NCBI GenBank assembly: GCA_900319225.1
Contig: ONNV01000010.1
Span: 124,001 to 188,000 of the forward strand
Source: an uncultured Prevotellaceae bacterium
GTDB taxonomy: Bacteria; Bacteroidota; Bacteroidia; Bacteroidales; Bacteroidaceae
Direction of reading: 5' to 3'
DNA: 64,000 nucleotides
Below the pieces are notes generated by a model. It was not told where the DNA came from. It was given only the letters and a program-made list of their open reading frames with translations, and ran no database searches. Position 1 is the first letter of the stretch. Each line of letters starts with the position of its first letter. Below are positions 18,137-26,629 of this stretch, piece after piece. The translations under genes were made by a program, and so were the position numbers.

Positions 18137-19576
18137 TTATCTGCGGCCCTTTGAACTGGCGGCGGTGCCTACCTGTGTACGAACGCAGCGGAATCCTATG
18201 TAAGAGCGCTGCTCATTCTGATACTCGAACGTACGCCATGATGACTCAATGAACTTTTCGGGGTCCTTCCATGAACCGCCGCGAACGGCTTTCTTCTTCA
18301 TATAGTAGGGATCCTCCACAGCTGCATTGTAATAGAGCTCGGGGTTCATGTCATTCATCTGGAGAATGCCAGCCTCAGTATATGTGGTGGATGTCCATTC
18401 GGCAACGTTTCCGGCCATGTCATACAGGCCGTTTGAGTTGGGCTTGTATGAACCCACGCGGGTTGTGATAAGGCTGCCGTCCTTGGTGTAGTTACCGCGC
18501 TCCGGCTTGAAGTTGGCGTAGTAGCAACCCTCGTCGTCCTTGGATCCGGAAAGCTTCCAGGGGTAGCGGTTGTTCTCGCGGCCGCGTGCTGCAAATTCCC
18601 ACTCAGCCTCGGTGGGCAGGCGATAACGCTGGATATATTTGGCCTGGGCACCCAGTCCGGCCAGCAGATACTCGGTACGCCATGCGCAGAATGCGTTGGC
18701 CTGCTCCCAGCTTACACCTACCACGGGATAGTCATTATAGTTGGGATGGTTAAAGTAGAGACGCATGTAGGTCTCGTTGTTTGCGTTGGGGAAATCATTC
18801 ACCCAGCATGTGGTATCGGGGAATATGTTTACGATATAGGTATTCACAAAATCATAGAGGCTGCTCAGCTCCCTGTTTATGGTCTTGCGTACGATATTGC
18901 CGTTATCATCAATGTAGGCGGTATCCTTTGATATCATCACTTTCTCGCTTGATGCCTCCTGGTCGGTGTTGCGGAACCTGTCATTAGGGTCAAGCTGATT
19001 CTTCCTGAGGGCGGCCTGGGTGTAATCAAACAGTTCATAACGGTAGTTGAGCTGCTTTACATCCAGCATCTTCTCACCTGTAATGGGGTGGGTGTAGTAG
19101 ATGCTCTCAATGGCTCTCTGCTGGTCCTCATTGGCCTTTTTCCATGGAATGGGCTTGGTCCAGTTCAGACGCGGGGTGATGGGCTCGCCGAACCTGTCCT
19201 CGGTAATCATGAATGACTCGTCACCGCCGTACGCGGGATCGGCCAGACGGGTACGGATGATGGAGTCACGTACCCACTCCACAAACTGACGGTACTTGGC
19301 GTTTGACACCTCTTTCTCATCCATCCAGAATGACTCTACCGATATCTCTTTTGCAGGAGCTTGTGAACCCCACAGGCTGTCATTACCTTCTGCACCCATC
19401 TTGAGAGAACCTCTCTTTACAAGTACCATACCGTACGGCACCGGCTCGCGCAGTGCTGACTGTGAAGAACCGGTAACCTCGCCGCCGTTGGCACCTGCGT
19501 AACCGCTGCTGGTGCATGACTGCATCAGTGCCATAATGGCTGCAAAGCCGGTCAGAACAATGTTTTTCAGTCTCAT
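18137..19576 (-). CDS. gldK: Type IX secretion system lipoprotein GldK/PorK
   Basis: A 479-residue lipoprotein with lipobox MALMQSC (Cys21), inserted in the inner leaflet of the outer membrane, where PorK and PorN form the T9SS ring. The body is a formylglycine-generating-enzyme/sulfatase-modifying fold: GMVLVKRGSLKMGAEGND, MDEKEVSNAKYRQFVEW, GVSWEQANAFCAWRTEYL, RLPTEAEWEFAARG, and a C-terminal AVRGGSWKDPEKFIESSWR and IGFRCVR. GldK is a structural protein with this fold, not an active FGE. It lies 10 nt from the coordinate end of porP and heads the gldKLMN order. Confidence 0.94.
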   Translation of the reverse strand: MRLKNIVLTGFAAIMALMQSCTSSGYAGANGGEVTGSSQSALREPVPYGMVLVKRGSLKMGAEGNDSLWGSQAPAKEISVESFWMDEKEVSNAKYRQFVEWVRDSIIRTRLADPAYGGDESFMITEDRFGEPITPRLNWTKPIPWKKANEDQQRAIESIYYTHPITGEKMLDVKQLNYRYELFDYTQAALRKNQLDPNDRFRNTDQEASSEKVMISKDTAYIDDNGNIVRKTINRELSSLYDFVNTYIVNIFPDTTCWVNDFPNANNETYMRLYFNHPNYNDYPVVGVSWEQANAFCAWRTEYLLAGLGAQAKYIQRYRLPTEAEWEFAARGRENNRYPWKLSGSKDDEGCYYANFKPERGNYTKDGSLITTRVGSYKPNSNGLYDMAGNVAEWTSTTYTEAGILQMNDMNPELYYNAAVEDPYYMKKKAVRGGSWKDPEKFIESSWRTFEYQNEQRSYIGFRCVRTQVGTAASSKGRR

Positions 19577-19586
19577 TGTATACTAA

Positions 19587-20537
19587 TTATAAATACCTTA
19601 CACTTTTATGAACGTTCTTGCCCTTCTTAAAGAGATCCACGTCGGTCTGCCAGCTTACCATCAGGTCATGGCTGCCGTTGAGGGCACCCACACCGCTTGT
19701 GTAGAACTCGTATGCATAACCTATGAGAACACCTTTAAGCTTGCCTCCCACCATCGCGGTGACCGAAATTCCCGGGCTGTAGGTAACTCCTGCATAGAAA
19801 AGGGTCTCATCATACTGATAGGTACCCCTGACCGACAGGTCTGTCCTGAGAAAATCCACATCGCTCTGCATGAGAATGCATGGCTGTACCGATAATAACG
19901 GATTTCTGAGAGCTATATTGCATCCACCGGTCAAATATAACGTCGGTTCTATGTCCATATAGGCCGTTTTGCCCTGATTCTTGCCAAACTCCACATGCGG
20001 ATAGTTCAGGTGCTGGGCCGACAGACCTGCCCACCAGATGCCGTTCACATAGAGCACTCCTGCTCCAAGGTCACCAACCGTTCCGCGCTCCTGACCGGTG
20101 GGGAAGGCGGGGTCATTCTGCTGCTCCACCTTGAGAGATCCGCCGTTGAACTCCTCGGACATGACGCCTCCCTGAACACCCAGGTTCATCCATCCGCTGC
20201 CCACACCTATTTTATAAGAGTAATTGAAAAAGAGGCGGCGGTTGGTAAAGAGTCCCATGGTCTCATTGAACAGACCCATACCCACGGCGTTGCGCTGCTT
20301 TCCGAACGGGAGGGCCATGTTGCCTCCTATATACATGGATACGGGGGCGTTGGTGTAGCCTCTCATCTGCATGGCCAGTGAACCAACCACGTTGAGACGG
20401 CTGTCACGGTTCATTGCGGCAGGGTTATAGAAGTTCTCCACTTCACGGAAATGGGTAAAGTGGGGATCCGTCTGGGCATGTATGCCTGCACATACCATCA
20501 GACAGAGAAACATGGTAAAGGAAACGATACGTTTCAT
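19587..20537 (-). CDS. porP: PorP/SprF family type IX secretion membrane protein
   Basis: A 316-residue outer-membrane barrel. The signal peptide MKRIVSFTMFLCLMVCAGIHA precedes QTDPHFTHFREVENFYNPAA, the hallmark PorP/SprF start. Then come RLNVVGSLAMQMRGYTNAPV and repeated barrel strands. PorP links the T9SS to cell-surface cargo and is routinely encoded just upstream of gldK/porK, as here. The start is uncertain: ATG at 20537 gives a clean signal peptide, while ATG at 20546 or GTG at 20552 would add a few residues. No clear TAnnTTTG element was found upstream, so the operon promoter is not assigned. Confidence 0.9.
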   Translation of the reverse strand: MKRIVSFTMFLCLMVCAGIHAQTDPHFTHFREVENFYNPAAMNRDSRLNVVGSLAMQMRGYTNAPVSMYIGGNMALPFGKQRNAVGMGLFNETMGLFTNRRLFFNYSYKIGVGSGWMNLGVQGGVMSEEFNGGSLKVEQQNDPAFPTGQERGTVGDLGAGVLYVNGIWWAGLSAQHLNYPHVEFGKNQGKTAYMDIEPTLYLTGGCNIALRNPLLSVQPCILMQSDVDFLRTDLSVRGTYQYDETLFYAGVTYSPGISVTAMVGGKLKGVLIGYAYEFYTSGVGALNGSHDLMVSWQTDVDLFKKGKNVHKSVRYL

Positions 20538-20578
20538 CGTGTTCATCAACACAATAACGGCAAAAAAAGCTCATTATT

Positions 20579-20609
20579 TTTGTCCTTGTTGAAAAATTGT
20601 CTAATTTTG
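20579..20609 (+). promoter_or_regulatory. rpsU promoter
   Basis: TTTG at 20579-20582 and TAATTTTG at 20602-20609 are separated by exactly 19 nt, matching the Bacteroidetes -33/-7 consensus. It lies about 55 nt upstream of the bS21 start codon, between divergent porP and rpsU. Confidence 0.75.
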
Positions 20610-20663
20610 CGCCGCTTATTTCACAAGAAAAAGTCAGAACTAAATAAAAATAAAGAACTTAAA

Positions 20664-20855
20664 ATGATCATTGTTCCCGTTAAGGAGGGTGAGAACATAG
20701 AGCGCGCCCTCAAAAAATTCAAGAGAAAGTATGAAAAGACCGGCGTGGTTAAGGAACTTCGTCGTCGTCAGCAGTTTGACAAACCGTCAGAGGTCAAGCG
20801 TCTCAAGATGGAGCACGCTATCTACGTACAGAAACTGCAGCAGACAGAGGAATAA
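20664..20855 (+). CDS. rpsU: 30S ribosomal protein bS21
   Basis: A 63-residue basic small-subunit protein sited near the mRNA 3'-end/anti-Shine-Dalgarno region of the ribosome. The sequence MIIVPVKEGENIERALKKF is the conserved N terminus, followed by a helix of Arg/Lys repeats (FKRKYEKTGVVKELRRRQQF). The start at 20664 is fixed by this conserved N terminus; an upstream in-frame extension would run into divergent porP. It has its own strong promoter. In Bacteroidales bS21 helps sequester the 16S 3' end, in line with their limited use of Shine-Dalgarno sites. Confidence 0.96.
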   Translation: MIIVPVKEGENIERALKKFKRKYEKTGVVKELRRRQQFDKPSEVKRLKMEHAIYVQKLQQTEE

Positions 20856-20896
20856 TTTTTCCCTCTGTTCTTGCTTTTTGGTTTTTTCTTTTATAT

Positions 20897-20926
20897 ATTC
20901 GTCACTGAATCCGTTCAGCGACGAAT
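20897..20926 (+). terminator. Stem-loop between rpsU and xer
   Basis: ATTCGTC-A-CTGAA pairs with TTCAG-C-GACGAAT (one A-C mismatch, CC-centred loop), followed by TTTTG. It lies 41 nt after the rpsU stop and 6 nt before the xer start codon. It could be a weak terminator/attenuator or could hide the xer ribosome entry region. Confidence 0.5.
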
Positions 20927-20932
20927 TTTGTT

Positions 20933-21820
20933 ATGTATATAGACCAGTTCGCGGATTACCTAAGGTTGGAGCGAAATTATTCGCCCAGGACCGTAGCCAG
21001 TTACCGTAGAGACCTAGCCCTTTTCCTGGACTTCCTCAAGGAGACTGACCCCGATCTGGATCTGCTTACTGCCGACAGGGATGTGGTGCGTCTCTGGGTT
21101 GTGGGAATGATGGAGAAGGGTGAACAATCCACCACCGTGAACCGCAAGCTGAGCACCCTGCGTTCCTTTTACAGATTCCTTCGCATAAAGGGTGTCACGG
21201 ACCGATCGCCCCTGCAGGGCGTAAAAGGGCCCAAGAACAAGAAACCTCTGCCTCAGTTTGTCAAGGAGGCCGATATGGACCGGCTTCTGGATGATGAGAA
21301 GATAGAATTGGGAGAGGGATTCGTTGGAGTCCGCAACAAGACCGTGATAGCCACCTTCTATGAGACGGGAATGCGTATGGCGGAGTTGATTGGACTGGAT
21401 GACAGGGACATTGACTTTGGCTCGCGTACCATCAAGGTAACCGGAAAACGTGACAAGCAGCGTTTCATTCCTTTCGGGGATGATCTGGAACGCCGTCTTA
21501 AAGAGTACCTTGAGGCCAGGACAGCTGAGTTTGGCGAGACTCACGGGGCTTTCTTCCTGAGCCCGAAAGGCGAGCGCATTCCGCGTCATCAGGTCTATCT
21601 GCTGGTTAAAGATGCTCTGGGCAGGGTGTCGGACGTATCAAAAAAGAGCCCTCACGTGTTGCGTCACACATTTGCCACCTCCATGCTCAATCATGAAGCC
21701 GAGCTTGGTGCGGTAAAGGAGCTTCTGGGGCACAACAGCCTGCAGACCACGGAGATTTATGTACATACCACATTCCAGGAACTGAAGGAGATATATGAAC
21801 AGGCTCATCCAAGGGCCTAA
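20933..21820 (+). CDS. xerC: Tyrosine recombinase XerC/XerD type
   Basis: A 295-residue site-specific recombinase, the length of chromosomal Xer proteins that resolve dimers at dif. The N-terminal SAM-like core-binding domain begins FADYLRLERNYSPRTVASY. The catalytic domain shows the Arg in ETGMRMAELIGL, HVLRHTFATSML (His, Arg), LGHNSLQTTEIY (His, nucleophile Tyr). Its place between rpsU and hpf and the absence of phage genes argue for the housekeeping Xer role, not an integrase. XerC versus XerD cannot be decided from this sequence alone. It is probably cotranscribed with hpf, 7 nt downstream. Confidence 0.88.
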   Translation: MYIDQFADYLRLERNYSPRTVASYRRDLALFLDFLKETDPDLDLLTADRDVVRLWVVGMMEKGEQSTTVNRKLSTLRSFYRFLRIKGVTDRSPLQGVKGPKNKKPLPQFVKEADMDRLLDDEKIELGEGFVGVRNKTVIATFYETGMRMAELIGLDDRDIDFGSRTIKVTGKRDKQRFIPFGDDLERRLKEYLEARTAEFGETHGAFFLSPKGERIPRHQVYLLVKDALGRVSDVSKKSPHVLRHTFATSMLNHEAELGAVKELLGHNSLQTTEIYVHTTFQELKEIYEQAHPRA

Positions 21821-21827
21821 AATATAA

Positions 21828-22133
21828 ATGACTATGGAAACTAAGATTAAGGCGTTGCATTTTACTGCAACAGAACAGCTTCAGGCGTTCATCGAGAAGA
21901 AGTGTGCAAAACTGGAAAGAGTACACGAGTTTATCCAGAATGTAGAGGTTACCCTGAAAGTAGTCAAGCCTGAGACCGCCCTGAATAAGGAGGCCAGCAT
22001 CAGTGTAACCATTCCAAACGGCGAATTTTTTGCAGACAAGACATGTGATACTTTTGAGGAGGCAGTGGACGGTTGCCTTGACGCAATCACCAAACAGCTC
22101 AAGAAAAACAAGGAAAAACAGCGTGAGAAGTAA
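21828..22133 (+). CDS. hpf: Ribosome hibernation-promoting factor (HPF/RaiA family, short form)
   Basis: A 101-residue S30AE-domain protein that binds the decoding centre of idle ribosomes. The fold is a beta-alpha-beta-beta-beta-alpha pattern: MTMETKIKALHFTATEQLQA, then FIQNVEVTLKVVKPE, FFADKTCDTFEEAVDGCLDA, and a basic tail (KQLKKNKEKQREK). It lacks the C-terminal dimerisation domain of long HPF. ATG at 21828 or 21834 are both possible. It is followed by the promoter of the tRNA-tuf transcription unit. Confidence 0.9.
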   Translation: MTMETKIKALHFTATEQLQAFIEKKCAKLERVHEFIQNVEVTLKVVKPETALNKEASISVTIPNGEFFADKTCDTFEEAVDGCLDAITKQLKKNKEKQREK

Positions 22134-22149
22134 AAAACACCTAGAATTT

Positions 22150-22180
22150 TTTGCTGGGAAGAAAATTTGAAATATCTTTG
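22150..22180 (+). promoter_or_regulatory. Promoter of the tRNA-tuf operon
   Basis: TTTG (22150-22153), 19 nt spacer, TATCTTTG (22173-22180): a perfect Bacteroidetes promoter. The predicted start is near 22185, about 40 nt before the first tRNA. The leader contains a GC-rich stem (CCCGC ... GCGGG). Confidence 0.8.
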
Positions 22181-22224
22181 CACCCGCTCTTCGCTTAGCG
22201 CGAGGGCGGGTTCTTTGAAACTAT

Positions 22225-22296
22225 GCCGCTATGGCTCAATGGTAGAGCAACGCACTTGTAATGCGTAGGTTGTTGGTTCGATTCCGACTAGCGGCT
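22225..22296 (+). tRNA. tRNA-Thr (anticodon TGT)
   Basis: Cloverleaf with acceptor GCCGCTA/TAGCGGC, anticodon stem ACGCA/TGCGT with loop CTTGTAA (TGT) and T-loop GTTCGATTC. CCA is not encoded. First tRNA of the cluster. Confidence 0.96.
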
Positions 22297-22321
22297 CAAA
22301 ATGCACTTAGAAACTGCACTT

Positions 22322-22404
22322 GGGTGAATTCCAGAGTGGCCAAATGGGGCAGACTGTAAATCTGCTGTCTCTCGACTTCGGTGGTTCGAATCCATCTTCA
22401 CCCA
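22322..22404 (+). tRNA. tRNA-Tyr (anticodon GTA)
   Basis: Acceptor GGGTGAA/TTCACCC, anticodon loop CTGTAAA (GTA), and a long variable arm as expected for a class II tRNA. The discriminator base is A and CCA is not encoded. Confidence 0.96.
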
Positions 22405-22408
22405 CAAG

Positions 22409-22444
22409 GCAGGCCTATGGCGATGCCGGGAAACCGGTGCCTGC
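22409..22444 (+). other. Stem-loop in the 108-nt spacer between tRNA-Tyr and tRNA-Gly
   Basis: GCAGGC (22409-22414) pairs with GCCTGC (22439-22444). Inside is CCGG-GAAA-CCGG (22426-22437), a stem capped by a GNRA-type loop. The spacer is much longer than the others in this cluster and may be a processing signal. Confidence 0.45.
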
Positions 22445-22512
22445 AGTACTTCCTAGAAACCACCTTATTATATAGGGAAAGGTCAGGGAGCGCGATCGTG
22501 ACAAACAAAGTT

Positions 22513-22588
22513 GCGGGAATAGCTCAGTTGATAGAGCATTAGCCTTCCAAGCTGAGGGTCGCGGGTTTGAGTCCCGTTTCCCGCTCCA
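22513..22588 (+). tRNA. tRNA-Gly (anticodon TCC)
   Basis: Acceptor GCGGGAA/TTCCCGC, anticodon loop CTTCCAA (TCC). The 3' CCA (22586-22588) is encoded, unlike in the other tRNAs here. Confidence 0.96.
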
Positions 22589-22596
22589 GATTTGTC

Positions 22597-22669
<73 letters not shown>

Positions 22670-22759
22670 CAATTTGATAGAGGATAGGAGGAGACCGCCC
22701 TGGCGGGAGCCTTTTTGTAGTTGACATCAAGTTTATAATCAATAAAATAGCTTTAAATT

Positions 22760-23956
22760 ATGGCAAAAGAGACATTTGTGCGCACAAAACCGCACGTAAA
22801 CATTGGTACCATCGGTCACGTTGACCACGGTAAGACAACTCTGACTGCAGCTATCACCAAGGTACTTGCTGAGAAGGTATCAGGTAACGCTGATAAGGTT
22901 AAGTCATTCGATCAGATCGATAATGCTCCTGAGGAGAAGGAGCGTGGTATAACCATCAACACCGCTCACGTTGAGTACGAGACTGAGAAGCGTCACTACG
23001 CTCACGTTGACTGCCCGGGTCACGCCGACTATGTAAAGAACATGGTTACCGGTGCTGCTCAGATGGATGGTGCTATCGTTGTTGTAGCTGCTACTGATGG
23101 TCCTATGCCTCAGACTCGTGAGCACATCCTGCTCGCCCGTCAGGTAAACGTTCCCCGTCTGGTTGTATTCCTGAACAAGTGCGATTCTCCCGATGTTGAC
23201 GCTGAGATGATCGACCTCGTTGAGATGGAGATGCGTGAGCTTCTCGATGCTTACGAGTTTGACGGTGACAACACTCCTATCATCCGTGGTTCTGCTCTTG
23301 GTGCTCTGAACGGTGTACCTGAGTGGGAGGACAAGGTAATGGAGCTGATGAACGCTGTTGACGAGTGGATTCCTCTGCCTCCGCGTGCTGTTGACCAGCC
23401 GTTCTTGATGCCTGTTGAGGACGTATTCTCAATCACTGGTCGTGGTACCGTTGCTACCGGTCGTATCGAGACTGGTGTTGTTAAGGTAGGTGACAAGGTT
23501 GAGATCCTTGGTCTTGGTGAGGAGAAAGAGACAACCGTTACCGGTGTTGAGATGTTCCGTAAGCTGCTTGAGCAGGGTGAGGCTGGTGATAACGTAGGTC
23601 TGCTGCTCCGTGGTATTGAGAAGACTGAGATCAAGCGTGGTATGGTTCTTTGCCATCCGGGTCAGATTAAGCCTCACACCACATTCAAGGCTTCTATCTA
23701 CGTACTGACACAGAAGGAAGGTGGTCGTCACACTTCATTCCGTAACAAGTATCGTCCTCAGTTCTACATCCGTACAATGGACTGCACCGGTGAGATCACT
23801 CTCCCCGAGGGAACTGAGATGGTAATGCCTGGTGATAACGTTGAGATCACCGTTACCCTGATCTACCCTGTAGCTATCAACGTTGGTCTGCGTTTCGCTA
23901 TCCGTGAGGGCGGCCGTACCGTTGGTTCAGGTCAGATCACTGCAATCGTTGACTAA
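22760..23956 (+). CDS. tuf: Elongation factor Tu
   Basis: A 398-residue translational GTPase that delivers aminoacyl-tRNA to the ribosome. Motifs are [14 protein letters not shown] (P loop), the effector Thr in [29 protein letters not shown] (switch II), NKCDSPD, and domain 3 ending [14 protein letters not shown]. Codons are strongly biased to a small preferred set, as in highly expressed genes. It follows tRNA-Thr/Tyr/Gly/Thr and precedes tRNA-Trp and secE. No strong separate promoter was found in the 90-nt gap after the last tRNA, so read-through from the tRNA promoter is likely. Confidence 0.98.
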   Translation: MAKETFVRTKPHVNIGTIGHVDHGKTTLTAAITKVLAEKVSGNADKVKSFDQIDNAPEEKERGITINTAHVEYETEKRHYAHVDCPGHADYVKNMVTGAAQMDGAIVVVAATDGPMPQTREHILLARQVNVPRLVVFLNKCDSPDVDAEMIDLVEMEMRELLDAYEFDGDNTPIIRGSALGALNGVPEWEDKVMELMNAVDEWIPLPPRAVDQPFLMPVEDVFSITGRGTVATGRIETGVVKVGDKVEILGLGEEKETTVTGVEMFRKLLEQGEAGDNVGLLLRGIEKTEIKRGMVLCHPGQIKPHTTFKASIYVLTQKEGGRHTSFRNKYRPQFYIRTMDCTGEITLPEGTEMVMPGDNVEITVTLIYPVAINVGLRFAIREGGRTVGSGQITAIVD

Positions 23957-23970
23957 TTGATTGTACTATA

Positions 23971-24001
23971 AATGTCAGTCCCTGGCAACAGGGCTGACAT
24001 T
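23971..24001 (+). other. Hairpin between tuf and tRNA-Trp
   Basis: AATGTCAG-(T)-CCCTG, loop GCAA, CAGGG-CTGACATT: a 13-bp stem with one bulge and a GNRA tetraloop. It ends 4 nt before tRNA-Trp. With no T run it is more likely an RNA-processing or mRNA 3'-end structure than a terminator. Confidence 0.6.
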
Positions 24002-24005
24002 ACCT

Positions 24006-24078
24006 ACGGGTGTAGCTCAGTTGGTAGAGCATCGGTCTCCAAAACCGAGTGTCGAGAGTTCGAGCCTTTCCACCCGTG
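24006..24078 (+). tRNA. tRNA-Trp (anticodon CCA)
   Basis: Acceptor ACGGGTG/CACCCGT, anticodon stem TCGGT/ACCGA with loop CTCCAAA (CCA), T-loop GTTCGAGCC. It lies between tuf and secE, 17 nt before the secE start. Confidence 0.95.
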
Positions 24079-24095
24079 CAAAGAGAAAAAGAACT

Positions 24096-24287
24096 ATGTT
24101 CAAGAATTTTATTCATAACTGTAAGGAATCTTACAACGAGCTTGTCCATAAGACAACATGGCCCTCTGGCAAAGAACTGGCCAGCAGCGCAGTCGTCGTA
24201 TTAGTTGCTTCCCTGATGATTGCGGTTGTTGTATACCTCATGGATGAATGCTTCCAGGTGATAATGACTAACATTATCTACCCCTAA
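24096..24287 (+). CDS. secE: Preprotein translocase subunit SecE
   Basis: A 63-residue single-helix SecE, the essential clamp of SecY in the inner membrane. It has the amphipathic segment ESYNELVHKTTWPSGKELAS and one membrane span (AVVVLVASLMIAVVVYLM). The start at 24096 follows directly after tRNA-Trp; an in-frame extension back to 23961 would read through that tRNA and is not credible. nusG begins 12 nt downstream. Confidence 0.95.
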   Translation: MFKNFIHNCKESYNELVHKTTWPSGKELASSAVVVLVASLMIAVVVYLMDECFQVIMTNIIYP

Positions 24288-24299
24288 TCGTTATAGGAA

Positions 24300-24842
24300 A
24301 TGGCTGAGTTGGAGAAGAAATGGTATGTTCTTAAGGCCATCAGCGGCAAGGAACTCAAGGTAAAGGAATATCTTGAGGCCGATGCCCGTAATAATGGTCT
24401 TGAGAATTTCATATCTCAGGTCTTGATTCCTACTGAAAAGGTGGTTAAGGTTCAGAACGGCAAACGCGTCGTTAAGGAACGCAGCTATCTTCCGGGTTAT
24501 GTCCTGGTTGAAGCAGCCTTGGTAGGTGAGATCAAGCAGCGCCTCAGAAATTGTCCAAACGTATTGGGTTTTCTTGGTGGCATGGATAATCCCACGCCTC
24601 TCCGTCCTTCTGAAGTCAGCAGGATTTTGGGTTCAGCGAATGAACTCGAAGAGACGCAAGAGGAAGTTCTTGTACCGTTCACGGTAGGCGAAACCGTGAA
24701 GGTAACCTTCGGACCGTTCTCAGGCTTCAATGGTGTCATTGAAGAGGTTGACAACGCAAAGAAGAAGCTCAAGGTCATGGTCAAGATCTTTGGTCGCAAG
24801 ACCCCTATAGATCTTGGTTTTATGCAAGTGGAGAAAATGTAA
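24300..24842 (+). CDS. nusG: Transcription termination/antitermination protein NusG
   Basis: A 180-residue general elongation factor that binds RNA polymerase with its NGN domain (KKWYVLKAISGKELKVKEYL; SYLPGYVLVEA) and Rho or ribosomal S10 with its C-terminal KOW domain (VKVTFGPFSGFNGVIEEVD). Its place between secE and rplK is universal. A second NusG-like protein of the UpxY type is encoded at 38309-38860; this one is the housekeeping copy. Confidence 0.97.
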   Translation: MAELEKKWYVLKAISGKELKVKEYLEADARNNGLENFISQVLIPTEKVVKVQNGKRVVKERSYLPGYVLVEAALVGEIKQRLRNCPNVLGFLGGMDNPTPLRPSEVSRILGSANELEETQEEVLVPFTVGETVKVTFGPFSGFNGVIEEVDNAKKKLKVMVKIFGRKTPIDLGFMQVEKM

Positions 24843-24901
24843 GCCGCCTGTTACCAGGCTTACCGTTCTCCGTATAGTGTTCACATATAATTTTTTGGAA
24901 A

Positions 24902-25327
24902 ATGGCAAAAGAAGTTGCTGGATTAATCAAATTACAGATTAAAGGAGGCGCAGCAAACCCATCACCTCCCGTAGGACCTGCTCTCGGTTCAAAGGGCTTG
25001 AACATAATGGAGTTTTGCAAGCAGTTCAACGCCAGAACCCAGGACAAATCAGGTAAGACCCTGCCGGTGATCATCACTTACTACAGTGATAAATCATTCG
25101 ACTTTGTCATCAAGACTCCTCCTGTAGCCATCCAGTTGCTTGAGGCTTCACGCGCTAAGGGCGGTTCACCCGAACCTAACCGTAAGAAGGTAGCTTCAGT
25201 AACAAAGGCTCAGGTAGAAGCGATTGCACAGGATAAGATGCCCGACCTGAACTGCTTCACCCTGGAATCAGCTATCTCAATGGTAGCAGGTACAGCCAGA
25301 AGCATGGGAATCACAGTTAAGGACTAA
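24902..25327 (+). CDS. rplK: 50S ribosomal protein uL11
   Basis: A 141-residue stalk-base protein binding the GTPase-associated region of 23S rRNA. The N-terminal domain has [20 protein letters not shown] and [17 protein letters not shown]; the C-terminal RNA-binding domain ends [12 protein letters not shown]. Length and position (after nusG, before rplA) are standard. Confidence 0.98.
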   Translation: MAKEVAGLIKLQIKGGAANPSPPVGPALGSKGLNIMEFCKQFNARTQDKSGKTLPVIITYYSDKSFDFVIKTPPVAIQLLEASRAKGGSPEPNRKKVASVTKAQVEAIAQDKMPDLNCFTLESAISMVAGTARSMGITVKD

Positions 25328-25360
25328 TTCCTTGCTCTCACTTAAAAAAAGTTTCAAGAA

Positions 25361-26056
25361 ATGGGTAAACTGACTAAAAACCAAAAGAGTGTCGCTTCTA
25401 AGATAGAAGCCGGCAAGGCATATTCCCTCAAGGAGGCATCTCAGTTGGTCAAGGATATCACCACCACTAAGTTCGACGCATCAGTAGATGTTGACGTTCG
25501 TCTTGGCGTTGATCCCCGTAAGGCCAATCAGATGGTCCGTGGCGTCGTATCTCTTCCTAACGGTACAGGTAAGGTTACCAGAGTTCTTGCACTCTGCACT
25601 CCCGATCAGGAGGCAGCTGCTAAGGAGGCTGGTGCTGACTATGTAGGTTTTGAGGAGTACATCGAGAAGATCAAGGGTGGTTGGACTGACATTGATGTCA
25701 TCATCACTCAGCCTGCCCTGATGGGTAAGCTTGGTCCTCTTGGTCGCGTACTGGGTCCCCGTGGACTCATGCCTAACCCCAAGAGCGGTACTGTAACAAT
25801 GGACGTAGCTAAGGCTGTCAAGGAAGTTAAGCAAGGTAAGATTGACTTCAAGGTTGACAAGAGCGGTATCGTCCACACTTCAATCGGTAAGATCTCATTC
25901 TCTGCCGATGCTATCAGAGAGAACGCAAAGGAGTTCATTGATACTATCATCAAACTGAAACCTTCTGCTGCTAAGGGCACTTATATCAAGAGTCTTTATA
26001 TTTCTAGTACAATGAGTAAGGGTATCAAGATTGATACTAAGTCATTTGACGAATAA
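25361..26056 (+). CDS. rplA: 50S ribosomal protein uL1
   Basis: A 231-residue L1-stalk protein that helps release deacylated tRNA from the E site. It has the conserved [20 protein letters not shown] and the signature [16 protein letters not shown]. In many bacteria L1 represses its own operon by binding the mRNA. No L1-like mRNA site was identified in the 33-nt gap after rplK. Confidence 0.98.
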   Translation: MGKLTKNQKSVASKIEAGKAYSLKEASQLVKDITTTKFDASVDVDVRLGVDPRKANQMVRGVVSLPNGTGKVTRVLALCTPDQEAAAKEAGADYVGFEEYIEKIKGGWTDIDVIITQPALMGKLGPLGRVLGPRGLMPNPKSGTVTMDVAKAVKEVKQGKIDFKVDKSGIVHTSIGKISFSADAIRENAKEFIDTIIKLKPSAAKGTYIKSLYISSTMSKGIKIDTKSFDE

Positions 26057-26068
26057 TTCCTTAAGATC

Positions 26069-26587
26069 ATGAAGAAAGAAGATAAAGCACTTGTTATAGA
26101 GTCACTCAAGCAGACCATTCAGAGCTACTCATCTTTCTACCTGGTTGATGTAACCGGTCTTGACTCGACCGCTACAAGCGACCTGCGCAGAAAGTGCTTC
26201 AAGAGTGAAGTTAAGATGGTTGTTGTCAAGAACACTCTTCTTCAGAAGGCACTGGATCAGCTGGACGTTGACTACTCTCCGCTGTATGACTCACTCAAGG
26301 GTACTACAGCTCTGATGCTGTCAAACGCTGCCAACGCTCCTGCCAAGCTGTTGAAGGATGCTTCTAAATCCGGTATCCCGGGCCTCAAGGCTGCTTATGC
26401 AGAGGAGAGCTTCTACATTGGAGCAAACCAGCTGGAGGCACTGGTCAACATCAAGAGCAAGAAGGAACTCATCGCCGACGTTATTGCACTCCTGCAGTCA
26501 CCGGCCAAGAACGTTATTTCTGCTCTGCAGTCTGGTGCAAGCACCATCCACGGAGTCCTCAAGACTCTTGGAGAAAGAGAGAACTAA
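26069..26587 (+). CDS. rplJ: 50S ribosomal protein uL10
   Basis: A 172-residue stalk protein that anchors L7/L12 dimers to the ribosome. The N-terminal domain contains YSSFYLVDVTGLDSTATSDL and VKMVVVKNTLLQKAL; the C-terminal helix (VIALLQSPAKNVISALQSGA) binds L12. Only 12 nt separate it from rplA, so there is no room for the long L10 mRNA leader used for autogenous control in E. coli. Confidence 0.97.
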   Translation: MKKEDKALVIESLKQTIQSYSSFYLVDVTGLDSTATSDLRRKCFKSEVKMVVVKNTLLQKALDQLDVDYSPLYDSLKGTTALMLSNAANAPAKLLKDASKSGIPGLKAAYAEESFYIGANQLEALVNIKSKKELIADVIALLQSPAKNVISALQSGASTIHGVLKTLGEREN

Positions 26588-26629
26588 TTATTCAAAACAA
26601 AGTAACAAACCTATTAAAATTATACAACA

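Noticed and set aside
20933-21820. Tyrosine recombinase as a phage or transposon integrase
   Set aside because: Length, neighbours (rpsU, hpf) and lack of mobile genes or att repeats fit a chromosomal Xer protein.
23961-24095. N-terminal extension of SecE
   Set aside because: It reads through tRNA-Trp; the ATG at 24096 gives a normal SecE.
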